8,686 nt of DNA from Paucihalobacter sp036825875 (GCF_036825875.1 NZ_DAISXK010000069.1:1-8686); one strand, 5' to 3'. Shown: positions 1-6,948, numbered from the stretch's first letter. A program made the numbers and translations. The notes: generated from the sequence alone by a model not told the origin.

Positions 1-2389
1 AGAAATCTAACTGACGCTGTAAAGAAACTTCAGCACCTGTAACATAAGCATCATCCCCATTTTGTGGTTGAAATGTTCTGAATCCGGCATTTGTTTCTCC
101 AGTAGGAACTTCACCAATTTGGGTGTAAATGAAGTTGTTAATGCGCTTGTAGAAAACACCCCCCGAAAGAATACCGACGTTATCGAAATAATGTTCAGCC
201 ATAAAGTCGAAATTCATGGAGGTTGTTGGGTCGAGGTCTGAATTACCTAATACAATTTCCTCATCTTCAATAAGTACATCAACAGTCGGCACTAAATCCA
301 CGTAGTTAGGACGCGCTAAAGTGTTGGTCCAAGCCAATCTAAATACTGTTTTATTACTTAAATCGTATTTAAAATGAACCCCAGGTAAAATGTTGGTATA
401 GCTACTTTCATCTGTAATTTGACCTATAAGTTCTTCTTCCTCCTCAATTTGATTTCCGGTAGCAGTAATTTTCGTGGTCTCTAATCGAACACCTGCCAAA
501 ACACTTAATTTATCAGAAACTTTTTGATTGGCCATGATGTATCCAGCAAATACATCTTCGGAAACATTGTAATTGGCTCTCAAATATTCATCTGGGATAT
601 CTTCTTCATCAAATAAAACAGGATTCCTTAAATTTAAGCTACCCAAAAATTCAGGAGACATAAAAGATCCGGCTGCGTATTGACTACCTGCTAGAAAATC
701 AGGATTTGTGAAATCTCTTGTTGGAACAACAGCCAGCGTTCCAAACGCCTGTGGGTTATCGCCTGTTGGATCGTATTCGAAAAAGTTATTGTTTCTGAAT
801 TTATCTTTTAATCGCAACCTACCACCAAATTTGATGATACCATCACCATTACCAAAAAAGTCTGAAGGCAAGGTAAAGTTTACGAAAGCATTAAAATCTT
901 CTTCCTGTGTTTCTTGGTTTTCTTCGGAAATAGAGTTGAGGTTAAATCTGTCTAAAGTAACTTGAGAAGGATCTGTCGGTCTAAATGACGGGAATCTCGG
1001 GTTGGTGAAATCTCCCGCTAAGGCAATGCTGCTGCCGGTTTGGTATTGGGTGTATCTTTCGTTTGGTCTGTCTTCAGAAGCTTTTGCAGCTGAAATTAAC
1101 CAGTCAACTTGTAAGCTATTCACCAAATGCTCACCTGTTAAAGTAAAATTGTACATTCTCTGCTCTTCTAATCTCGTATTTTGAATTCGTCCTCCGGGAA
1201 TACCGCCTTTAGTTTGGCGACGTATTCTGCCTGTATAACTTACTATGTTTTCGGTACCATCCTCAAATACTGGATTTATTCTATCATAACGCAATCTATA
1301 TCTGTTTTCACGATCATCTCGCCAGTTGTACATAGATTTAAAGGCAATTTTGTTGTTTTCATTAAAGGCGTAATCAAAATTCGCTGAAAAACTTCTTCTA
1401 ACGCGTTGTACAAGATAAACTCGAATATCATTTTCTTCAACATATGGATTTACTGTAATATCTTCTCCTGTTAAAGGACTTTCAGCTTCATTAGCCCAAA
1501 CAGCTTCTACGTTATCCGAACCAAAATCGTTATCGTTAATAGATGCAGCAATCATCCAGCCAAATTTGCGGTCTTTAGAACGATCACCCACCAAAAACGA
1601 TCCATTTAAAATACGTTTGTTGGTTATAAAGTTGATACCAGTACCAGCAGTAGCGGCCAATCTAAAACTTTGAGGGGATGACCTCGTTACCAAATTAACC
1701 GAACCACCCAATGCATCGGCATCCATGTCTGGCGTTACAGCTTTATTCACTTCAATGGTTTGTATCATATCCGATGGGATAAGGTCCATCTGCACATTTC
1801 GGTTATCACCTTCCGCAGATGGAATTCTACTGCCGTTTAAGGTAACACTGTTTAATTCTGGTGCCAAACCTCTCACAATAATATTTCGGGATTCACCTTG
1901 ATCTACCTGCATGGTGATACCTGGAATTCGTCGCATAGCATCACCAATATTAGCATCTGGAAATTTTCCAATTTGGTCGGTGGAAACTATGTTGGTAATG
2001 TTCGCTTTATTACGTTGTGTGTTTAAAGCTCTCGCCTGACTATTTAAAGAAAAGCCTCTTAATTCGACTGCGGCGAGCTCCTCAGGACTTTCACTTAATT
2101 TAAAGTTAGTAACAATTGTTTGACCAGCTGTTACAACTATTTGCATAGTGACATCCTCGAAACCCAAGTACTTTACAACTACTTCGTAAGTTCCTTCTGG
2201 AACTCCTAAAATAAGGTAATTACCATTTTCGTCAGAAATGGAGCCTTTGTTGATGGATTCAATTAAAATATTCGCACCTGGAACAAATAATCCAAAAGCA
2301 TCGGTAACAACACCCTTAATGTTTCCGTTTTGCGAAAAAATGGTACTAAAACTAAATAAGAATAATAAAAAAATGTAGTTTGTCTTCAT
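1..2389 (-). CDS. TonB-dependent outer-membrane receptor with carboxypeptidase-regulatory-like N-terminal domain (C-terminus off window)
   Basis: Reading the minus strand from ATG at 2389-2387 gives an uninterrupted frame of 796 codons to the window edge, so the final barrel strands and stop are missing. The first 20 residues (MKTNYIFLLFLFSFSTIFSQ) are a signal peptide. Residues about 21-100 (GVVTDAFGLFVPGANILIE...GNYLILGVPEGTYEVVVKYLGF) form a carboxypeptidase-regulatory-like beta-sandwich. Residues about 125-240 are the plug: IGKFPDANIGDAMRRIPGI, IIVRGLAPELNSVTLNG and ADALGGSVNLVTR are strong plug signatures, closest to the Xanthomonas/Caulobacter-type receptor family. The rest is beta-barrel, including RLAWTNTLARPNY, which is typical of the C-terminal third. 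Such receptors import bulky ligands across the outer membrane using TonB-ExbB-ExbD energy. No SusD partner is visible, so it does not look like a standard SusCD pair. The ligand is unknown; the neighbouring peptidase only weakly hints at peptides. Confidence 0.95.
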   Translation of the reverse strand, partial: MKTNYIFLLFLFSFSTIFSQNGNIKGVVTDAFGLFVPGANILIESINKGSISDENGNYLILGVPEGTYEVVVKYLGFEDVTMQIVVTAGQTIVTNFKLSESPEELAAVELRGFSLNSQARALNTQRNKANITNIVSTDQIGKFPDANIGDAMRRIPGITMQVDQGESRNIIVRGLAPELNSVTLNGSRIPSAEGDNRNVQMDLIPSDMIQTIEVNKAVTPDMDADALGGSVNLVTRSSPQSFRLAATAGTGINFITNKRILNGSFLVGDRSKDRKFGWMIAASINDNDFGSDNVEAVWANEAESPLTGEDITVNPYVEENDIRVYLVQRVRRSFSANFDYAFNENNKIAFKSMYNWRDDRENRYRLRYDRINPVFEDGTENIVSYTGRIRRQTKGGIPGGRIQNTRLEEQRMYNFTLTGEHLVNSLQVDWLISAAKASEDRPNERYTQYQTGSSIALAGDFTNPRFPSFRPTDPSQVTLDRFNLNSISEENQETQEEDFNAFVNFTLPSDFFGNGDGIIKFGGRLRLKDKFRNNNFFEYDPTGDNPQAFGTLAVVPTRDFTNPDFLAGSQYAAGSFMSPEFLGSLNLRNPVLFDEEDIPDEYLRANYNVSEDVFAGYIMANQKVSDKLSVLAGVRLETTKITATGNQIEEEEELIGQITDESSYTNILPGVHFKYDLSNKTVFRLAWTNTLARPNYVDLVPTVDVLIEDEEIVLGNSDLDPTTSMNFDFMAEHYFDNVGILSGGVFYKRINNFIYTQIGEVPTGETNAGFRTFQPQNGDDAYVTGAEVSLQRQLDF

Positions 2390-2406
2390 GGTTAGTTAAT
2401 TTTTTA

Positions 2407-2414
2407 CAAACATA
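2407..2414 (-). promoter_or_regulatory. Candidate -7 box for the TonB receptor gene
   Basis: The minus strand reads TATGTTTG, a full match to the Bacteroidetes -7 consensus TAnnTTTG, 17 nt before the receptor ATG. No convincing TTTG -33 element is present at the normal distance, and the implied leader would be only about ten bases. An 8-bp match in AT-rich DNA can easily arise by chance. Confidence 0.3.
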
Positions 2415-2493
2415 CATGAAAGGCAAAACCAGCGATTTACATAAACTTAAAACTTGGGTTACCAAATGATTAAAATATTGCCATTTTGGATGG

Positions 2494-2537
2494 ATTTTTA
2501 CCAAAAATTTACAATCGCTTAACTTTTTGGTAAAAAT
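2494..2537. promoter_or_regulatory. 14-bp perfect interrupted dyad upstream of the TonB receptor gene (candidate operator)
   Basis: ATTTTTACCAAAAA at 2494-2507 is repeated in perfect reverse complement as TTTTTGGTAAAAAT at 2524-2537, around a 16-nt spacer. The core half-site TTACCAAA (2498-2505; inverted at 2526-2533) occurs a third time at 2459-2466, in the same orientation and 39 bp closer to the receptor gene. Repeated half-sites at this distance from a start codon suggest a regulator binding site. No terminator-like U-tract follows the dyad in the minus direction. The regulator cannot be named. As RNA it could also fold into a hairpin. Confidence 0.45.
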
Positions 2538-2553
2538 TAAAACCAGAAATCCG

Positions 2554-2582
2554 CCTAAATAATTTACAGCGAATTATTTAGG
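2554..2582 (-). terminator. Stem-loop 60 bp after the S46 peptidase gene, possible terminator
   Basis: CCTAAATAATT (2554-2564) and AATTATTTAGG (2572-2582) are perfect 11-bp inverted arms around a 7-nt loop, placed downstream of the peptidase stop on the minus strand. The position suits a transcript end or a 3' stabilising structure. The stem has few G-C pairs and there is no immediate U-run after it, so it is not a classical intrinsic terminator. A second regulatory dyad is an alternative. Confidence 0.4.
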
Positions 2583-2641
2583 TTTAACAATATTTATCTA
2601 GGAAAATTTTGCTAAATAATAAAAATCGAAAATTCAATTAT

Positions 2642-4735
2642 CTAATCCTTTTGCTTTGGATGCACCAAAGTCATCTCATCCACCAAATGCGTGGCGCCAG
2701 CAAATTTGTCTATGATAAATAATACATAGCGAATATCCACCATAATATTTCTACAGATTTCAGGGTCGTAATAAATATCGCTCATAGTGCCTTCCCAAAC
2801 CCGGTCGAAGTTCAGGCCAACAAGATTGCCGTTAGCATCTACTGCTGGACTACCACTATTGCCACCTGTGGTATGATTGGTCCCAATAAAGGCTACTGGT
2901 AGTTTACCATTGCTATCGGCGTAGTTTCCGTAGTTTTTTGTCTTATGCAAATCAATTAATTTTTGTGGCACATCAAATTCATAATCACGTGGAACATATT
3001 TTTCAATTACACCATCTAAATAGGTTATAGGTTCGTAATACACCGCATCTCTTGGCGCATATCCTTTTACCTTTCCGTAGGTTACTCTTAAAGTACCATT
3101 GGCATCGGGGAAGTAACGCTCATCTGGTAATACTTCCATCAATGCTTTCATGTACTGTCTTTGTAAATTATTGATTTGCGTGTTTTTAATTTGCCATTCG
3201 GGCTCCACTTCATTATAAAACTTTGTAATATGTGGTTTTGCAAATTGATAGGCGGCGTCTTTGTTTAAGGCTTTTACAATATCCGCTTTACTTCCTTCCA
3301 AAATTTTAAGTGCTAATTTTTGGTTGGTAAAGGCTGTTTTATTATAAATAGATGCATCAAACTTATCGGTAAAATGTGGTATGATAGCTTGAAAAACTTC
3401 TTTATCAACTTGTGGATTGTAATTCCTATAAATTGATTTCAACCTAGCGCTTACGCCTTCTTTTGCTTTGTTAAAAGTGGCATCATCGGCCATTGTGGCA
3501 TTTTCAAGTTGTGCGAGCTGCATCATGATTTGCATGAGCTCACTGGTTCTTACAAATACTTCAACAAACTTATTTCGGTTTAAATTAACTGCTTCAAAGG
3601 ATTGGTATAGCGTTTCCAATTCGGGCAATACCGATCCGTATTGGTTATTTAACCCCTTTTTGAGTAGTTCATTTTTAAATTTTTCTTCCAATGCGCGTTT
3701 TATATCGATGGCACCACTTTTTGCAATACCTTGATTTTCGCCTATCCATTTTTTCCAGGCATTCGCGATACGTGCTTGTTTGGATGCATACTGAATTCTA
3801 ACCTTATCGCTCGCTTTCATATTGGCATCGATTACTTTTAATGCCGATTCTCTGATAGCGATATTGGCTGGATTAATTTTGTTTACAACTTGATTTACCG
3901 CAACCGCCGGTAAATACTCATTGGTGGTTCCAGGAAATCCCATTACTAAGGTAAAATCGTCTTCTGCTACACCATCTAAAGAAATAGGCAAATGGTGTTT
4001 GGGTGTGTAAGGAACATTGTTTGTCGCATATTTTGCTGGACGGTTATTAGCATCGGCATAAATTCTAAACACCGCAAAATCGCCCGTATGTCTAGGCCAA
4101 ACCCAGTTATCGGTATCGCTACCAAATTTGCCGATACTCGTTGGTGGTGCACCTACCAGTCTTATATCTTCATAGCGTTCATAAATAAACAGGTAGTATT
4201 GATTGCCCTGGTAGAATGCTTTGATACCAACATTTTGCCAATCTTCCTTTGTGGCTTCAGTTCTTACATAATAACTGTTGCTGTCTATTTTTGACTGTCT
4301 TGCTTTGGCATCCATGGTTTCGGTAACACCAGCTAAAACAACTTCAGTGACATCTTCAATACGAACAACAAAATCTACAAAAAGTTCATCATTTGGAATT
4401 TCTTCATTCAAGCTCATGGCCCAAAATCCATTTTTCAAATAATCGTTTTCTAAAGACGAATGCGATTGAATTTGACTATAACCACAATGGTGATTGGTAA
4501 GTAATAAGCCCTTAAGAGAAATCACTTCACTGGTGCAACCATTATTAAAATGTGCGATGGCATCTTTTAAGCTAGAATTGTTGATATCGTATATATCACT
4601 TGCTGTTAGTGCGCCGCCCAAAGCTTCAATTTCGGTTTCGTTTATGCCTTCTAACAGCGAAGGAATCCACATGCCGCCTTGTTGGGCTTGTAATTGGAAA
4701 ATTATAAATAGGAAGAAAATCTTAATTAGTTTCAT
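2642..4735 (-). CDS. dpp11: Secreted S46-family dipeptidyl-peptidase, DPP11 type (Asp/Glu-specific)
   Basis: This 697-residue protein starts with a signal peptide (MKLIKIFFLFIIFQLQA, cleavage near residue 17-18). It is complete, with a TAG stop, close to the roughly 700-720 residues usual for peptidase family S46. The chymotrypsin-like triad is visible: His83 in TNHHCGY, Asp219 in WPRHTGDF and Ser627 in GGNSGSP. Asn210-Trp211 (DTDNW) and Asn325 (RIANAWK) match the residues that hold the substrate N-terminus in characterised S46 enzymes. Arg645, 18 residues after the catalytic Ser (NFDRVWE), matches the Arg that gives DPP11 its preference for Asp or Glu at P1; DPP7-type enzymes have Gly there. 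Residues about 275-550 are the helical cap domain. Inferred role: removal of acidic-ended dipeptides from oligopeptides in the periplasm or at the cell surface. The gene lies 252 bp upstream of the TonB receptor on the same strand, probably with separate transcription. Confidence 0.93.
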   Translation of the reverse strand: MKLIKIFFLFIIFQLQAQQGGMWIPSLLEGINETEIEALGGALTASDIYDINNSSLKDAIAHFNNGCTSEVISLKGLLLTNHHCGYSQIQSHSSLENDYLKNGFWAMSLNEEIPNDELFVDFVVRIEDVTEVVLAGVTETMDAKARQSKIDSNSYYVRTEATKEDWQNVGIKAFYQGNQYYLFIYERYEDIRLVGAPPTSIGKFGSDTDNWVWPRHTGDFAVFRIYADANNRPAKYATNNVPYTPKHHLPISLDGVAEDDFTLVMGFPGTTNEYLPAVAVNQVVNKINPANIAIRESALKVIDANMKASDKVRIQYASKQARIANAWKKWIGENQGIAKSGAIDIKRALEEKFKNELLKKGLNNQYGSVLPELETLYQSFEAVNLNRNKFVEVFVRTSELMQIMMQLAQLENATMADDATFNKAKEGVSARLKSIYRNYNPQVDKEVFQAIIPHFTDKFDASIYNKTAFTNQKLALKILEGSKADIVKALNKDAAYQFAKPHITKFYNEVEPEWQIKNTQINNLQRQYMKALMEVLPDERYFPDANGTLRVTYGKVKGYAPRDAVYYEPITYLDGVIEKYVPRDYEFDVPQKLIDLHKTKNYGNYADSNGKLPVAFIGTNHTTGGNSGSPAVDANGNLVGLNFDRVWEGTMSDIYYDPEICRNIMVDIRYVLFIIDKFAGATHLVDEMTLVHPKQKD

Positions 4736-4850
4736 GATTGAAATGTTTTATTCGTGTAAAGTTAAAAAAGAAGCAATGAATATTAAGTTTTTTCTTGGGT
4801 TTCAGTCGGTACCTTTAAAAAAGATGTCTATTACATTTGAAAATTATTCA

Positions 4851-4880
4851 CTCAAATTTTCATTAAAAAATGAAATTGAG
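4851..4880. repeat. Imperfect inverted repeat between divergent genes
   Basis: CTCAAATTTTCATT (4851-4864) pairs with AATGAAATTGAG (4869-4880) over 12 bp with a 2-nt bulge and an AAAA loop. It sits in the 210-bp spacer between the divergently transcribed peptidase gene and the GxxExxY gene. It could be an operator or a chance AT-rich structure; nothing else in that spacer stands out apart from the promoter candidate at 4911-4941. Confidence 0.35.
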
Positions 4881-4910
4881 GCTTCTATTATCTTTGACCT
4901 ATAATTTAAA

Positions 4911-4941
4911 TTGGGCTTTCATAAAATCTTTTATAATTTTG
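4911..4941 (+). promoter_or_regulatory. Candidate promoter of the GxxExxY gene
   Basis: TTGG at 4911-4914, a 19-nt spacer and TAATTTTG at 4934-4941 closely match the Bacteroidetes -33 and -7 (TAnnTTTG) elements at the expected spacing. The -7 box ends only 4 nt before the ATG at 4946, so if it is used the transcript would be leaderless or nearly so. Confidence 0.35.
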
Positions 4942-4945
4942 ATAT

Positions 4946-5335
4946 ATGTCTGAAAATGAACTGTCATATATTATTATTAGATGTGGATTAGAAGTTCACA
5001 GGCAATTAGGTCCTGGATTATTAGAAAGTGCCTACAAAGAATGTTTATTTTTCAAATTACAACAAAACGGATGATACGTTGAAAAAGAAAAACCTATGCC
5101 TTTAGTTTTTGAAAATGTAAAATTAGAATGTGGGTATAGAATAGATCTATTAGTCGAAAATAAGGTAGTTATAGAATTAAAAAGTGTGGAGTGCCTGACA
5201 GATGTTCATCTAGCCCAAACATTAACGTACATGAAACTTGGTGGTTACAAACTAGGATTGCTTATGAACTTTAATGTTGCATTGTTAAAACAAGGTATAA
5301 AAAGAGTGATAAATGGAAAATTAAACCATAAATAA
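4946..5335 (+). pseudogene. GxxExxY protein (PD-(D/E)XK nuclease-like), interrupted by in-frame TGA at codon 43
   Basis: From ATG 4946 the frame reads MSENELSYIIIRCGLEVHRQ, LGPGLLESAYKECLFFKLQQNG, a TGA at 5072-5074, then YVEKEKPMPLVFENVKLECG and onward in the same frame to TAA at 5333-5335. Without the TGA the product would be about 129 residues, the normal length for GxxExxY proteins. The naming motif is present as GLLESAY. The C-terminal half carries the nuclease-like core: Asp in YRIDLLV and Glu-x-Lys in VIELKS. There is no frameshift, and the codons on both sides agree with the family, so a single substitution (for example a Leu TTA changed to TGA) or a base error is the simplest explanation. 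An ATG at 5096 could start a 79-residue remnant that keeps the core but lacks the GxxExxY motif. The biological role of the family is not established. CTTTGTG-type repeats follow the gene closely. Confidence 0.88.
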
Positions 5336-5340
5336 TTAAT

Positions 5341-5368
5341 CGTTGTGGTTGAAAAATTAACCACGATG
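5341..5368 (+). terminator. Hairpin just after the GxxExxY gene
   Basis: CGTTGTGGTT (5341-5350) can pair with AACCACGATG (5359-5368) over 10 positions including two G-T wobbles, with an 8-nt loop, beginning 5 nt after the TAA stop. The right arm is also part of the inverted CTTTGTG-type repeat, so the hairpin may be a by-product of that repeat. No clear U-run follows. Confidence 0.4.
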
Positions 5369-5387
5369 TTCGCAAATAAATCACAAA
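5357..5387 (-). repeat. Degenerate inverted copy of the CTTTGTG-type repeat, left of the gap
   Basis: On the minus strand, reading from the gap edge, the order is TTTGTG, 5 nt, TTTGCG, then AACATCGTGGTTAA. The direct copies to the right of the gap read TTTGTG, 6 nt, TTTGTG, then CCCTTTGTGGTTAA. The shared word order shows this is the same element in the opposite orientation, diverged, and cut off by the gap. Confidence 0.55.
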
Positions 5388-5487
5388 NNNNNNNNNNNNN
5401 NNNNNNNNNNNNNNNNNNNNNNNNNNNNNNNNNNNNNNNNNNNNNNNNNNNNNNNNNNNNNNNNNNNNNNNNNNNNNNNNNNNNNNN
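5388..5487. other. Scaffold gap of exactly 100 N
   Basis: A run of 100 undetermined bases, the conventional placeholder for a gap of unknown size. Both edges lie inside repeat copies facing each other, so the missing piece may contain further repeat units. Its true length and content cannot be inferred. Confidence 0.97.
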
Positions 5488-5536
5488 CTTTGTGTAAAAC
5501 TTTGTGCCCTTTGTGGTTAAAAAACGTAAGCACGAA
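5488..5536 (+). repeat. CTTTGTG-type repeat, direct copy 1
   Basis: A 49-bp unit with three CTTTGTG words at 5488, 5500 and 5509, then GGTTAAAAAACGTAAGCACGAA. It matches the second copy at 44 of 49 positions, 103 bp downstream. The left side is truncated by the gap. No coding frame is apparent. Confidence 0.75.
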
Positions 5537-5590
5537 ATTCTCAGAGGTTCAAGAAAACATACAAAGAAAAATTAAACTCAACTCCGTGCC

Positions 5591-5639
5591 CTTTATGTAA
5601 AACTTTGTGTTCTTAGTGGTTAAAAAACATAAGCACGAA
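5591..5639 (+). repeat. CTTTGTG-type repeat, direct copy 2
   Basis: A 49-bp unit with the same word layout as copy 1 (CTTTATG at 5591, CTTTGTG at 5603, a degraded word at 5612), ending in AAAAAACATAAGCACGAA. It is preceded by CGTGCC, which resembles the end of another word. The 54 bp between copies 1 and 2 contain no recognisable gene. From 5640 to 5729 there is only AT-rich leader of the next gene. Confidence 0.75.
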
Positions 5640-5680
5640 TTATAATCTAGTAATTCACATCTTCTCAAAACTAATATTTA

Positions 5681-5713
5681 TTGAACATTAATCAGACAAA
5701 AGCATTATATTGA
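5681..5713 (+). promoter_or_regulatory. Weak candidate promoter for the aminotransferase gene
   Basis: TTG at 5681-5683 and TATATTGA at 5706-5713 resemble the Bacteroidetes -33 and -7 elements with a slightly long 22-nt spacer and an imperfect -7 box. The location, 16 nt before the ATG at 5730, is plausible. The case rests on position as much as sequence. Confidence 0.22.
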
Positions 5714-5729
5714 TACTATAATAAAAACT

Positions 5730-6890
5730 ATGCAACACGATTCAAAATTACCCCATGTTGGTACCACTATATTTTCTGTGATGAGCGCATTGGCCACGCA
5801 GCATCAAGCCATTAACTTATCACAAGGATTTCCAAATTTTAAGAGCGATCAAAAATTGATTGATTTAGTAAATCAAGCTATGAATTCGGACTACAATCAA
5901 TACGCGCCAATGCCCGGAAGTTTAGACCTTAGATTGGCTATTTCGCATAAATATCAATTGTTGTATAACAGCGATTACCATCCCGAACATGAAATTACTA
6001 TTACGGCTGGTGCAACACAAGCTATTTTCACCATCATTTCTGCCTTTATTAGAGCCCAAGATGAAGTGATTATTTTCAAGCCTGCCTATGATTGCTATCA
6101 ACCTGCGGTGGAACTCAATGGCGGTATATGCATTGAAATTCCGCTATACACACCAAATTATACCATAGATTGGGAGCTAGTTGCTTCAAACATATCACCA
6201 AAAACAAAGATGATTATGATTAACACGCCTCACAATCCAAGCGGCACTGTGTTGACCAAAGGCGACATGCTACAACTTGAAAAACTCACCAAAAACACAA
6301 ATATCATCGTGTTAAGCGATGAAGTGTATGAGCATATTATTTTTGACGGTTTAGAACACGAGAGCGCCTGTAAATTTCCCGACTTAAAATCGCGTAGTTT
6401 TATAACGGCGTCTTTTGGAAAAACCTTTCACAACACCGGCTGGAAAATCGGCTATTGCTGTGCGCCAAAATCGCTGATGGATGAATTTAGAAAAGTACAT
6501 CAATTTAATGTGTTTTCGGTTCACCATCCTACGCAAAAAGGATTGGCAGATTATATGCAAAATCCCGAGACCTATTTAAAACTAGGTGCATTTTTTCAGC
6601 ACAAAAGAGATCTGTTTTTAAGTTTAATCGCCGATACGAAATTCAAATTTAAACCTTCTCAAGGAAGTTATTTTCAAGTTTTGAATTACAGTGCTATTTC
6701 TGATGAACACGACGAGAGTTTTGCAAAAAAACTCACCATCGATTACAAGTTAGCATCCATTCCTCTATCTGTATTTTACTCAAATAAGCAAGATGATAAG
6801 GTGCTGCGATTTTGTTTTGCGAAAACCGATGACACCTTAAAAAAAGCTGCTGATATTCTTTGTAGAATTTCGCAGGAAATCAATTATTAA
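5730..6890 (+). CDS. ybdL: PLP-dependent methionine/glutamine aminotransferase, YbdL type
   Basis: A class I/II (fold type I) aminotransferase of 386 residues, the same length as E. coli YbdL, which prefers methionine and aromatic amino acids. Visible active-site residues are Tyr120 in KPAYDCY, Asn169 in NTPHNPSGT, Asp197 and Tyr200 in LSDEVYEH, the PLP-binding Lys231 in SFGKTFHNTGWKIGY, and the carboxylate-binding Arg360 in VLRFCFAK. N-terminal NLSQGFPNF and YAPMPGSLDLR are typical of the YbdL and glutamine transaminase K/kynurenine aminotransferase branch. Expected reaction: amino transfer between methionine, glutamine or aromatic amino acids and 2-oxo acids such as 4-methylthio-2-oxobutanoate, in the cytosol. 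The omega-amidase gene two positions downstream supports glutamine as donor, since that enzyme removes the resulting 2-oxoglutaramate. The start is ATG, with no Shine-Dalgarno site as is usual for the phylum. Kynurenine aminotransferase activity is an alternative. Confidence 0.92.
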   Translation: MQHDSKLPHVGTTIFSVMSALATQHQAINLSQGFPNFKSDQKLIDLVNQAMNSDYNQYAPMPGSLDLRLAISHKYQLLYNSDYHPEHEITITAGATQAIFTIISAFIRAQDEVIIFKPAYDCYQPAVELNGGICIEIPLYTPNYTIDWELVASNISPKTKMIMINTPHNPSGTVLTKGDMLQLEKLTKNTNIIVLSDEVYEHIIFDGLEHESACKFPDLKSRSFITASFGKTFHNTGWKIGYCCAPKSLMDEFRKVHQFNVFSVHHPTQKGLADYMQNPETYLKLGAFFQHKRDLFLSLIADTKFKFKPSQGSYFQVLNYSAISDEHDESFAKKLTIDYKLASIPLSVFYSNKQDDKVLRFCFAKTDDTLKKAADILCRISQEINY

Positions 6891-6916
6891 AGTTGTGAAA
6901 TTCTTATGATTCTTAA

Positions 6917-6948
6917 TTTGATTTGCAAGCCAATATTCCGTATCTTAC
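6917..6948 (+). promoter_or_regulatory. Weak candidate promoter before the lipoprotein gene
   Basis: TTTG at 6917-6920, a 20-nt spacer and TATCTTAC at 6941-6948 partly match the Bacteroidetes -33/-7 pattern (-7 match imperfect). With an 82-nt gap after the aminotransferase, it could give the lipoprotein and omega-amidase genes their own start of transcription in addition to read-through. Confidence 0.25.

Noticed and set aside
708..1387. Three plus-strand open frames (708-965, 1002-1184, 1181-1387)
   Set aside because: They lie antisense within the TonB receptor gene, whose minus-strand frame is continuous with clear domain motifs; their translations look like random shadow sequence.
3468..4294. 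Plus-strand open frames at 3468-3734 and 3992-4294
   Set aside because: Antisense to the well-supported S46 peptidase gene, with no recognisable protein motif.
1..4735. SusCD-type polysaccharide utilisation locus
   Set aside because: There is no SusD-like lipoprotein or glycoside hydrolase in the window, and the receptor plug motifs resemble the Xanthomonas/Caulobacter-type receptor family rather than typical SusC.
4757..4764. TAACTTTA as the -7 box of the peptidase gene (minus strand)
   Set aside because: One base differs from TAnnTTTG and no TTG element is found at the proper distance upstream; too weak to annotate.
4494..4904. 136-codon plus-strand open frame overlapping the start of the peptidase gene
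   Set aside because: Most of it is antisense to the peptidase N-terminus, including the catalytic His region. The remainder covers the divergent promoter region and shows no domain.
5072..5074. TGA read as selenocysteine or by an altered genetic code
   Set aside because: Other genes use TGG normally, no Cys or selenocysteine position is expected here in the family, and no SECIS-like structure is evident. A nonsense mutation or base error is simpler.
5357..5639. CRISPR array
   Set aside because: Only two direct copies and one inverted copy are visible. They differ from each other, contain internal sub-words, and have no regular unique spacers or cas genes nearby.
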